Assembly: GCF_964340395.1 (NCBI RefSeq)
Contig: NC_135553.1
Span: 8,910,001-8,920,000, forward strand
Length of the DNA stretch: 10,000 nucleotides
Origin: Glandiceps talaboti
Taxonomy: Eukaryota; Hemichordata; Enteropneusta; Spengelidae
Reading direction: 5' to 3'
Shown here: piece by piece, positions 1 to 10,000 of the stretch
Layout of the letters: each line of letters opens with the position of its first letter
Position numbering within the stretch: the stretch's first letter is position 1
The notes under the pieces: model-generated
What the model saw: only the letters and a program-made list of their open reading frames with translations
Databases searched by the model: none
Told to the model about the DNA's origin: nothing
Made by a program: the position numbers and the translations under genes

Positions 1-42
1 TTTATTTATTTATTTATTTATCTATTTATTTATTTATTTATT
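1..42. repeat. (TTTA)n microsatellite, cut by window edge
   Basis: A tetranucleotide TTTA tract of about ten units starts at the first base, so its true left end lies outside the window. One unit is interrupted by a C at position 22. It ends where the sequence turns into TTGGAGATG. Confidence 0.95.
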
Positions 43-1093
<1,051 letters not shown>

Positions 1094-1175
1094 AAACAAA
1101 CAAACAAACAAACAAACAAACAAACAAACAAACAAACAAACAAACAAACAAACAAACAACCAAACAAACAAACAA
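1094..1175. repeat. (CAAA)n microsatellite
   Basis: This is a tetranucleotide AAAC/CAAA tract of about 20 units with one interruption, where an A is missing at about 1160. It ends at CAAGCACA. On the minus strand it reads as a Phe-Val-Cys-Leu tetrapeptide repeat, which is a translation artefact. Confidence 0.96.
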
Positions 1176-1349
1176 GCACATTAAATTATTTTTACGAATG
1201 TCAATCTACAGAATTTCACTTATTATGCCGCTCCAGCCTAGACCGCTATATTATTTAATACGATGAAAACCAGTTAACCTGACGTAAAACGTCGTCTGCC
1301 AACATCTGACTATATCGCTATATTTTATCGTCTGTTTATACAGACATCT

Positions 1350-1405
1350 TGTATGTATGTATGTATGTATGTATGTATGTATGTATGTATGTATGTATGT
1401 ATGTA
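1350..1405. repeat. (GTAT)n microsatellite
   Basis: A perfect tetranucleotide TGTA/GTAT tract of 14 units with no visible interruption. It is followed 48 bp later by a different tetranucleotide tract, so the two form a microsatellite cluster. Confidence 0.96.
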
Positions 1406-1431
1406 CACTAGTATACGTATTAAAGCATAAG

Positions 1432-1443
1432 TGTCTGTCTGTC
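1432..1443. repeat. Short (TGTC)n tract
   Basis: Three TGTC units lie just upstream of the long TGTC tract and are separated from it by a diverged GGTCCGATCA stretch. It is probably a decayed or interrupted outer part of the same array. Confidence 0.7.
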
Positions 1444-1453
1444 GGTCCGATCA

Positions 1454-1524
<71 letters not shown>

Positions 1525-1526
1525 GT
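1454..1526. repeat. (TGTC)n microsatellite
   Basis: A perfect TGTC tract of about 18 units ends in TGTGTGCAGGG. In the + reading frames it yields Cys-Leu-Ser-Val repeats, which are low-complexity artefacts and not a protein. Confidence 0.96.
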
Positions 1527-2656
1527 GCAGGGATGGTTAGTACATGTAAGTACCGTATACTAGAAACATCATGGAAAGATGTCTTCAACAGTTGAATATG
1601 TAGATTGAAAAATAAAAACCCACATGACTGTTGTGGTCAATATTTGCCTGGTTAAATACTAACTATACTATTTAGTGGTGCTCCACCTCACCCCTACCCC
1701 AAGAAAAAGGAGCTAAATTTGGAAGTTTTATATAATAGTGTGAAATTGTTTCGTTTCCTATTATTACAACAGCTCTCTGTCTATCATACCTTATTAGATT
1801 GCTTGAAAAGATGTGCTGAATCAGTTAAATGTCAAAGATGGCATTGTGACAACAGAAAACACATTGTAGTAAAGCAATTTACGAGGCAACTGTCTGCGGA
1901 GAGAACCGCATTGAAAAAAACATGAATCTTGGTCAAAGGAGGGCGATAAGCACAGATTGGCTGTAGTGGCATTACCAAACTGTGTGAACGAGTTGATTGT
2001 CCATGATAAACCACGTAACGATCACTTCATCGATCATTTACGTCTTTGACCGATGTAAAGCACGAATTTTGCGCTAATCACCACCGGTTTCATGTTTCAT
2101 ATAGTCGTAGATGATGAGATATATAGCATCTACGCAGTCATCCAGCCGTACAAAAAATGTGAGATGAGGTTTCCTGTGATGAATCTGACAGATAAGCATG
2201 TAAGTCTCATGTGTAGCACGTACACACAAGTCGACACATCTTAGGTTTATTCCAAAACTGATGGAAAATCAGTGCCTACTTATTCCGGAAATTTTCTGAA
2301 ACCTCTAAGATCACAGAAAAGAAATGACACGTGAGAAATTGTTTACTGATGGTTAGTGACCTGGTGAAATTTAAGCGTATGTTCGATAGGAGAAGAACTA
2401 GGGAAGGAATACCAATATGGACGAAAACGATCCCTTGTGCCGACTCCGCCAACAAAGCATACATAGCTTGACGATATCCAGAGAAAAACTATGACAAGGA
2501 AATCCCAAATCCTTCATGAAACTAGGTAGTTATTAGTTCTGGTTAATTGGGTTGGTTTGACGACGTTGTTGAAGAGAATACGATAGGCCAGCACGGAAAC
2601 AGTGTACTCTCACGACGCCATATAGGAGTTCAATGTACATCGTTCGATGTCAACAC
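1527..2656. other. Unassigned spacer with short open frames
   Basis: No gene is recognised. The + strand has an open stretch of about 68 codons from 1719 to 1925, but it opens with TTG rather than ATG, so it has no credible eukaryotic start. It could at most be an exon or a decayed transposon fragment. A second short + frame at 2328-2471 (about 47 codons) and an overlapping minus frame at 2464-2276 show no recognisable domain. No tandem repeat was seen. Confidence 0.5.
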
Positions 2657-2702
2657 TTTAGGGAGCTTCAAGTAATTACAAGAGGGAGAGCCGGGGGGAA
2701 AT
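2657..2702 (+). repeat. Left terminal inverted repeat
   Basis: This arm contains CTTCAAGTAATTACAAG and then CCGGGGGGAAAT. It pairs, with small gaps, with the reverse complement of 3426-3472. It differs from the other arm by roughly one position in five, which suggests an old insertion. Confidence 0.6.
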
Positions 2703-2722
2703 CAGGCCCAGGCTGTTGCGTG

Positions 2723-2805
2723 AAATGTGATCCTCCCCGATTCCGTTGTGCTAAAAAGTGACCCTCCCTCAATTTCCCTTAATATCTAAAATATGACCCT
2801 CCCCC
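2723..2805 (+). repeat. GTGACCCTCCC motif cluster, left group of three
   Basis: Copies at 2723-2738, 2753-2768 and 2788-2805 share the form A-run, (G/A)TGA(C/T)CCTCCC. The starts are spaced 30 and 35 bp apart. Each reads as Lys-X-Asp-Pro-Pro in one + frame, but the spacing does not keep the frame, so this is a degenerate minisatellite and not a peptide repeat. Confidence 0.7.
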
Positions 2806-3031
2806 TGTTAAATATTCAAAAACATGGTTTAAATACTTTCAGATGGACACTAGTCACAGAATCAATGTTTAAAGGAATTAATCCCACTGCAGTCACCACG
2901 TTGAAAATGTTAAAGACATTTGATTATTTCTCAAACCCTTACTACAACCACCACAATATATTTATGTGAATACACTTTTCACTATATGCCACATGGTTGT
3001 CAGAAGCGATTTTATGACATGGTCTGATATA

Positions 3032-3048
3032 CCTAACCCTAACCCTAA
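3032..3048. repeat. Short telomere-like (CCCTAA)n run
   Basis: About three CCTAACCCTAACCCTAA units lie inside the mobile element. The following CCCTAAGCC resembles CCCTAAGCCC at 3283-3292 in the same element, so the run may be part of the element rather than a fragment of a chromosome end. Confidence 0.6.
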
Positions 3049-3202
3049 GCCATAATTTAAGGCAACATTGGGATGTTCATTACCATGGTTACATGCTATA
3101 GTACAAGTGAAACATATTTTGAGCACCACATATGCATAGCTAATAGCAATGTAAAGGGGTCACTAAGTGCGCACCTACCAGCTATATTGCATGGATTTTG
3201 CA

Positions 3203-3424
3203 TACAACTATGCATTGATGCCAAAATCACAATGTAATTCTAAGTTAGACAATGCAGTTAGTTAAAATAAAATGTGACCCTACCCTAAGCCCATATTCTA
3301 AAATATGGCCCTCCCCCGAGAACTGATTTGTAAAACGTGACCCCCTAATTCCTACAACTATGCATAGATGCCAATATCACAATGTAATTAAACAATGCAT
3401 TTAATTAAAATAAAAAGTGACCCC
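3203..3424 (+). repeat. 150-bp tandem duplication inside the mobile element
   Basis: The segment starting TACAACTATGCATTGATGCC at 3203 recurs at 3353 as TACAACTATGCATAGATGCC and continues through ATCACAATGTAATT to the following GTGACCC motif. The second copy is partial, has lost about 7 bp and carries several substitutions. The period is 150 bp. Confidence 0.8.
3269..3424 (+). repeat. GTGACCC motif cluster, right group of four
   Basis: Copies lie at 3269-3285, 3300-3317, 3332-3345 and 3412-3424. The first three are 31 and 32 bp apart, close to the 30-35 bp spacing of the left group. All copies are in the same orientation, so they are not part of the inverted termini. Confidence 0.7.
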
Positions 3425-3425
3425 T

Positions 3426-3472
3426 AATTCCCCCGGCCCTTCCCATTTTTAATTACTGAAGGCCCCCTTAAA
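3426..3472 (-). repeat. Right terminal inverted repeat
   Basis: On the + strand this arm reads AATTCCCCCGGCCCTTCCC, a T-run, AATTACTGAAGGCCCCCTTAAA. Its reverse complement matches the left arm at 2657-2702 apart from small gaps and scattered substitutions. Confidence 0.6.
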
Positions 3473-3964
3473 TGCATAGGCCTACTACAATAGCACACAA
3501 TATATCAACATCTTTAATCATTTAAACACAAATTCCTGCAAGCGGAGTTCATCATTTCTCGAATATTAATTCGTGTTGGTATTTCTATATTTGGTTCACA
3601 GTGATTACTTGAAAATTAAAAAAATTACCTCGAAACTAAAATAGAGCAAAATCTAACCTCGATCTCAGGCTAGTTCACTACTGAAATTTGAAGTCGTTAA
3701 ACGCAGAATTGTCGAGTTTTATAAGAAAATACAAAATGTACGTATTATACCAATTTCAGTACAAAGATGGCGTTCTCACAAATCTTCTAAATCGATCTGC
3801 TTACCATTATCTTCTTAATTGATAGTAAATGACCAAAATGAGTTATTGCCATTTTATATAATTTATACACATCTAAGTAGTCTAAGAACGAACTACATTT
3901 GGAAATTATCCAATGACCTTAAAATGTACTTTATGTATATATGATGATGCTTGAATTGCCTAGT
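3473..3964. other. Unassigned AT-rich spacer
   Basis: No gene, RNA gene or repeat is recognised between the mobile element and the minisatellite. Stops are dense in all frames. Confidence 0.6.
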
Positions 3965-4210
3965 CCTTCAAAATACTCTACTACTGTAACAGTAGAATAA
4001 ATTAAACACGTGGACTGCTTTGTAGATAATCCTTCAAAATACTCTACAGTAGAATAAATTAAACACGTGGACTGCTTTGTAGATAATCCTTCAAAATACT
4101 CTACAGTAGAATAAATTAAACACGTGGACTGCTTTGTAGATAATCCTTCAAAATACTCTACTACTGTAACAGTAGAATAAATTAAACACGTGGACTGCTT
4201 TGTAGATAAT
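3965..4210 (+). repeat. Four-unit minisatellite, 66/57/57/66 bp
   Basis: Units start at CCTTCAAAATACTC at 3965, 4031, 4088 and 4145. Units 1 and 4 are identical 66-mers, and units 2 and 3 are identical 57-mers that lack the 9 bp TACTGTAAC. Outside the indel I see no mismatch among the four. Each unit carries a CACGTG hexamer (4007, 4064, 4121, 4187) and an AATAAA. The long units contain a 15-bp palindrome, CTACTGT-A-ACAGTAG (3981-3995 and 4161-4175), while the short units keep only CTAC-A-GTAG. Confidence 0.95.
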
Positions 4211-5011
4211 GTATTCTTAGCAGCTTAGTTCTATCAAATGGATATAACCAATTTGACATTGAGATGTTTTACGCATCAACACGTTTTGGTCGCGCGATTT
4301 GAAGAATAAAATTATTGCTACTTTTCGCATTTATCTGTTAGCATGTCAACTGATATCGTGGTTTATCAACGAGGGATCTTTGATGTAATTAGCTCAAGTA
4401 TATGACCGTTCGTTCCCTGACAGAGAAGGACGCTAATGATCGTTTTAACAGTCTGCGAGCAATTCGAAAGCAATAGCATGACAGGACATAATCTTATGAC
4501 GTTTACAAGGATGCTGTTGTAGTGTTGAGGATTACAACATGATTGCTATCCCAAGGGTTGTCGTTTCACGTCTCAAGCAGTACGCACTTGTGGTGATATG
4601 AACCTATTTCATAATGTGTCATTTGTTTTTCAAATGTACAATTTGCTGAACGCTGTCAGTGATAATGACTAATTAAACAGGAAATGCATGCACAGTAAAT
4701 TACCCCATACACAGGTATACTAATATTATAGCATATATAAGGTTTTTATTAATCATTACTTAAGGCCAGTTATACAAGGACCATGTAAACATAGCTGTAA
4801 TTAATGACCTGCTCCTTGCCTAATCAATATTCGATAAAATTTGAAGTGGAGTGAACAGACTCTTCACTCACGCCTTCGTCAAACGTTACACTAGCATTAT
4901 ACTGAATAGAACAATCTTCATATTTGATGGTTTAGATGAATAAACGTTAAGGTCACAATTCGGTCATTTTAATTACAGGGACGGGGGTTTACAAGGTGTA
5001 AGAAGTGAGCC
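4211..5011. other. Unassigned spacer
   Basis: About 800 bp with no recognised gene, tRNA or repeat. Stops are frequent in all frames. No tandem or long inverted repeats were noticed. Confidence 0.6.
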
Positions 5012-5080
5012 GGTGCAATCATGAATTTAAAGCATGTTTTGAAACATGCCACACGACATGAAACATGTGTACTTTGCACC
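5012..5080. repeat. Nested inverted repeat (palindrome in palindrome)
   Basis: Outer arms GGTGCAA (5012-5018) and TTGCACC (5074-5080) enclose a stronger inner hairpin, GCATGTTT-TG-AAACATGC (5032-5049). AAACATG recurs at 5061. The outer arms are only 7 bp, so the outer pairing could be chance. The inner one has eight perfect pairs. Confidence 0.5.
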
Positions 5081-5126
5081 AGTCCTAGCGTACAGACGTC
5101 GTTTTGGTGATATTTACGAAGCATCA

Positions 5127-5140
5127 TTCGTATATACGAA
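5127..5140. repeat. 14-bp perfect palindrome
   Basis: TTCGTATATACGAA is its own reverse complement. It could be a dimeric-factor site or a chance event. No other context supports a role. Confidence 0.5.
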
Positions 5141-5415
5141 AAATTCGTGATAAACTACATCTCTGCAAAGACGGTGTTCGCAAATCGATCCCAATAATGC
5201 TATTACCTCAATGTCTAAGAGTCAGATTGACAGTAGAAAGAAAGTGTTTCATCAACGTCTATTTTCCACTCGCGCTCAATTAGGTAACCTCAGATCTAGT
5301 ACTGAAAATTACAGCCTCTTTTCAAAGGTGACACTTAAGATGTCCACGGCAGACCTCGGGGTGAACACTTCATCTCTGCATTACAAGAGTGAGTTTCTAC
5401 AAATCAATATTTCGA

Positions 5416-5509
5416 ACAGTATCTCCGCTGTTGCTTATACTGAATCAGAATAGATCAAATTCACAGTATCTCCGCTGTTGCTTATACTGAATCAGAGTAG
5501 ATCAAATTC
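5416..5509 (+). repeat. 47-bp tandem duplication
   Basis: Two adjacent copies begin ACAGTATCTCCGCTG at 5416 and 5463 and end AAATTC. They differ by one A-to-G substitution (GAATAG versus GAGTAG), so the duplication is recent. The period is not a multiple of three. The first copy supplies the stop of an 80-codon open frame (5211-5453). Confidence 0.95.
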
Positions 5510-6144
5510 CCAGATGGACTCTCCTCACGTGAAAGCAACACAATACGCGCATCTTTTGATTAATAGATAACACGACGATGTTTCATAGTTTCCATTCGGT
5601 TATTCTATAAAAGAATACAATGTTACTTGAAAAGACCTAGGGATGATTGCATGTGATTAAAAAAATGACAATTCGCGTGAGGTTATACATTGTGTTGAAC
5701 CGTCACGAGTATGACATCCAAACAAAGATGTATTATTTGGGTGTATAGTAGCTGTAGATTAGATGAAGTATCAAGCGTCTTCCTATTCACGATGTGTTAA
5801 AAATGGTAAGAAAATCTTCAGGTGAAATAGTTTCTAATGTTCAAAACGTCACCCACTCTAACATAAAGAATACTGTCGTTGTACATCTTTACTAACAACG
5901 CCTCTTCCAAATGTTGACGTATACAAGTCATTTAGATATTGTATAGTGTACACTTAGATATTGTAGAGTGTTGAAAAAGATTCACACTTTCTCCTTTTTT
6001 TGTTTTCCAACAATAAAAGTCAACTCTCATAGTTCGTGTATTCCATCTTGTTGCTTCCAAAGATTATACGTCTGCCGTAAATCAGCCGTTAGATTATGGG
6101 CTCATTAATCACAAATGCAATACATCAGCTTAATATATATAAGA
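5510..6144. other. Unassigned spacer downstream of the minus-strand ORF
   Basis: No gene is recognised apart from the small 22-bp duplication listed separately. If the minus-strand ORF at 6543-6145 were a terminal exon, this would hold its 3' UTR. I find no AATAAA or ATTAAA on the minus strand between 6144 and 5455. Confidence 0.55.
5932..5971 (+). repeat. 22-bp tandem duplication
   Basis: TTAGATATTGTATAGTGT (5932-5949) is repeated 22 bp later as TTAGATATTGTAGAGTGT (5954-5971) with one mismatch, giving about 1.8 copies. Confidence 0.85.
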
Positions 6145-6543
6145 TTAAGGCGAAGCTGATCTCATGCTCGAATTACGATAATCCGATACCTCTGGTATAC
6201 ATGCCATTTCAGTCTCTTGATTTTCTTCAGTAATTCCATTTGAGTTTGGATTCGTTATCTTTACCGTGGAACACTCTTTCGGCTTTCGACATTGGAAACC
6301 CGAGCTAGCAATACTACCTGGTATTTCGACTATGCGCCTCAACCCTACGGCTACACCTTGCTGGCCGTTTCCATTCTCTGTGAAAATCAAAGGCGGGTCG
6401 ACAGCATTTTCCTTCAACAACACCGCTGTCTGTAGGGTGATCAGTTCCGAAAGCAGTTTCCTTGTGTCAAATACGCTGTCGTCTCTCTCCTTCTCGTAGA
6501 ATGGTTTTAAACTACATGACATGCAGGTAGCCGTTGTTCCCAT
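6145..6543 (-). CDS. Possible coding exon or short gene, unknown protein of 132 aa
   Basis: I do not recognise this protein. The ATG lies in a favourable context (A at -3, G at +4), and an in-frame TGA four codons upstream fixes it as the first Met of the frame. The product begins Met-Gly-Thr-Thr-Ala-Thr-Cys-Met-Ser-Cys. Residues about 21-47 are acidic then Leu-rich and look like an amphipathic helix. The rest is Asn/Ser/Glu-rich and probably disordered, with Cys at 85, 91 and 114. There is no membrane segment. Gly2 with Thr6 fits the general N-myristoylation pattern, and Cys7 and Cys10 could be acylated, but this is inference. No polyadenylation signal follows for about 690 bp. A modest splice donor (GAG|GTATCG, cut after 6190) would leave a 118-codon, phase-0 first exon. 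A chance ORF remains possible. Confidence 0.38.
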   Translation of the reverse strand: MGTTATCMSCSLKPFYEKERDDSVFDTRKLLSELITLQTAVLLKENAVDPPLIFTENGNGQQGVAVGLRRIVEIPGSIASSGFQCRKPKECSTVKITNPNSNGITEENQETEMACIPEVSDYRNSSMRSASP

Positions 6544-7622
<1,079 letters not shown>

Positions 7623-7656
7623 CGATGAACGCATTGAGCGTGAAACTCGGAGTTAC

Positions 7657-7689
7657 AAGTTACAACCAAGCACCTCAAGTTCCAACCAA
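7657..7689 (+). repeat. Short direct repeat between two (TA)n tracts
   Basis: AAGTTACAACCAA (7657-7669) recurs 20 bp later as AAGTTCCAACCAA (7677-7689) with one mismatch. Confidence 0.6.
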
Positions 7690-7756
7690 CCTACTTTGAT
7701 TATTCCCGCCCTGCTTACCCAAGCATCGAGCACTCTATTCTACGAGTTTGATACTA

Positions 7757-9445
<1,689 letters not shown>

Positions 9446-9611
9446 AATATCTCTGAGGTGGCTGGTAGAGCTCCAATCTGATTAACTTCACGGCGATCAC
9501 CCGGAACAAAACAAACGACGCAAAACGATGGTAATAGAGGTAAATAAAGACATCTAGCCGCTTTCACCACATCATATTAATCAGATTGGTAGAGCTCTAA
9601 CCACAGATATT
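9446..9611. mobile_element. Small fold-back (MITE-like) element
   Basis: The core arms CCAATCTGATTAA (9473-9485) and TTAATCAGATTGG (9577-9589) are perfect inverted copies 91 bp apart. Pairing continues outward through a GAGCTC core (GGTAGAGCTC on the left, TAGAGCTCTAACC on the right) with small gaps, and reaches AATATCT (9446-9452) opposite AGATATT (9605-9611). The interior has no open frame. The size (about 166 bp) and structure fit a MITE or fold-back element. No target-site duplication was identified. The TTGGTAGAGCTC stretch resembles a tRNA D-arm, but no B box follows, so a tRNA or tRNA-SINE is not supported. Confidence 0.5.
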
Positions 9612-10000
9612 ATGACTTGACATTTCGCCGTAATTTTTGAGGGTGTGATAAAATTTGAAAAACATGACATGCAGTCTCGGTTACATATACCGACCTCTTT
9701 GCGCGTAGTCGGCACCTCTATCACGCTAAACCAGTGCTCATTTGTCTCCTGTAAAATGTGTTTTACTCATCGTCGTAAACCACAGCCCCTTTTACGGCAC
9801 CGTCCAAAACTCACCGTCAACATGTGTACATGTTACAGAAGGAAAATAAAGTCTGTTTTGCGAGAACGGTTTCACCGTTGAATGTATGCACATCACGTGT
9901 GTACGCTGACATTGCATACTTTTAGCCGAAAAATGGGGCTTCGATAACAGACTGTATCACTTCAAAAGATCATCTGACTAATTGAGTACAGAACATGCAC
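9612..10000. other. Unassigned spacer
   Basis: No gene is recognised. A 78-codon + frame (9645-9881) opens with GTG, is Arg/Lys/His/Cys-rich and has no known motif, so it is not called. An AATAAA at 9844-9849 could be a polyadenylation signal but has no upstream gene. Two small palindromes lie at 9819-9834 and 9865-9879. The spacer runs off the window. Confidence 0.5.

Larger units (their letters stand above)
2657..3472. mobile_element. Non-autonomous DNA-transposon-like element with terminal inverted repeats
   Basis: The left end (2657-2702) and the reverse complement of the right end (3426-3472) align over about 46 bp with a few small gaps. Both arms begin TTTA, followed by a G-run, CTTC, AGTAATT, a GGGA block and CCGGGGG-AAT. 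The interior has no open frame of useful size. It holds seven copies of an AAAA-N-GTGACCC(T)CCC motif, a 150-bp tandem duplication and a telomere-like run. Structure and size (about 816 bp) fit a MITE or an internally deleted DNA transposon. The superfamily is undetermined: TTTA at the left edge and TTAA at the right could be read as a degenerate TTAA-type target site or as part of the repeat. The boundaries are by eye. Confidence 0.6.

Noticed and set aside
1251-1563. Frames across (GTAT)n and (TGTC)n
   Set aside because: Low-complexity translations (Met-Tyr-Val-Cys, Cys-Leu-Ser-Val) of microsatellites.
1719-1925. 68-codon + frame
   Set aside because: It opens with TTG rather than ATG, and no domain or splice context is recognised.
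2276-2471. Overlapping short frames on both strands, the minus one hydrophobic
   Set aside because: Under 65 codons, no recognisable motif, and neither has supporting start or splice evidence.
2723-3424. Lys-X-Asp-Pro-Pro peptide repeat
   Set aside because: Spacings of 30, 35, 31 and 32 bp do not keep the reading frame and stops intervene, so the repeat is at DNA level.
3965-4210. CRISPR-like array
   Set aside because: Units are directly adjacent with no unique spacers, and the context is eukaryotic, so it is a minisatellite.
9571-9650. tRNA gene or tRNA-derived SINE suggested by TTGGTAGAGCTC
   Set aside because: Only a D-arm-like stretch is present. No B box (GGTTCGAATCC-like) or acceptor pairing was found, and the stretch is explained by the inverted-repeat arm.
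9645-9881. 78-codon basic + frame
   Set aside because: GTG start, no recognisable domain, and length consistent with chance.

Overview
This window looks like non-coding DNA from an animal (metazoan) nuclear genome. It is AT-rich and full of long, near-perfect microsatellites: (TTTA)n, (CA)n(TA)n, (CAAA)n, (GTAT)n, (TGTC)n and three long (TA)n tracts. There are also minisatellites and transposon-like inverted-repeat elements, and no dense ORFs, operons, rRNA or tRNA genes. This texture is common in marine invertebrates such as molluscs, brachiopods, amphioxus, hemichordates or cnidarians, but nothing in the window fixes the taxon.

Layout: 1-42 is a (TTTA)n tract cut by the window edge. 380-503 is a compound (CA)n(TA)n tract. 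1094-1175 is (CAAA)n, 1350-1405 is (GTAT)n and 1454-1526 is (TGTC)n. 2657-3472 is the best candidate mobile element: about 816 bp with imperfect terminal inverted repeats of about 46 bp, seven copies of a GTGACCC-type motif, a 150-bp internal tandem duplication and a short telomere-like run. 3965-4210 is a four-unit minisatellite arranged long-short-short-long (66, 57, 57, 66 bp). 5012-5080 is a nested palindrome, 5416-5509 a 47-bp tandem duplication and 5932-5971 a 22-bp tandem duplication. 6910-6964 is an interrupted hairpin. 7505-7621, 7761-7861 and 8368-8481 are three uninterrupted (TA)n tracts. 9446-9611 is a small fold-back, MITE-like element.

The only ORF I would carry forward as a possible coding exon is on the minus strand at 6543-6145 (132 codons). 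It has a good Kozak context, an in-frame stop just upstream and a protein-like composition. I do not recognise its family. If it is real, it is probably a first coding exon or a short gene. The other open frames are mostly translations of microsatellites or short chance frames.

I see no evidence for an interacting gene system. The interest lies in the repeats: an inverted-repeat element with an internal minisatellite, a minisatellite whose length variants differ by one arm of a palindrome, and a fold-back element whose arms contain a self-palindromic core. All alignments were made by eye.
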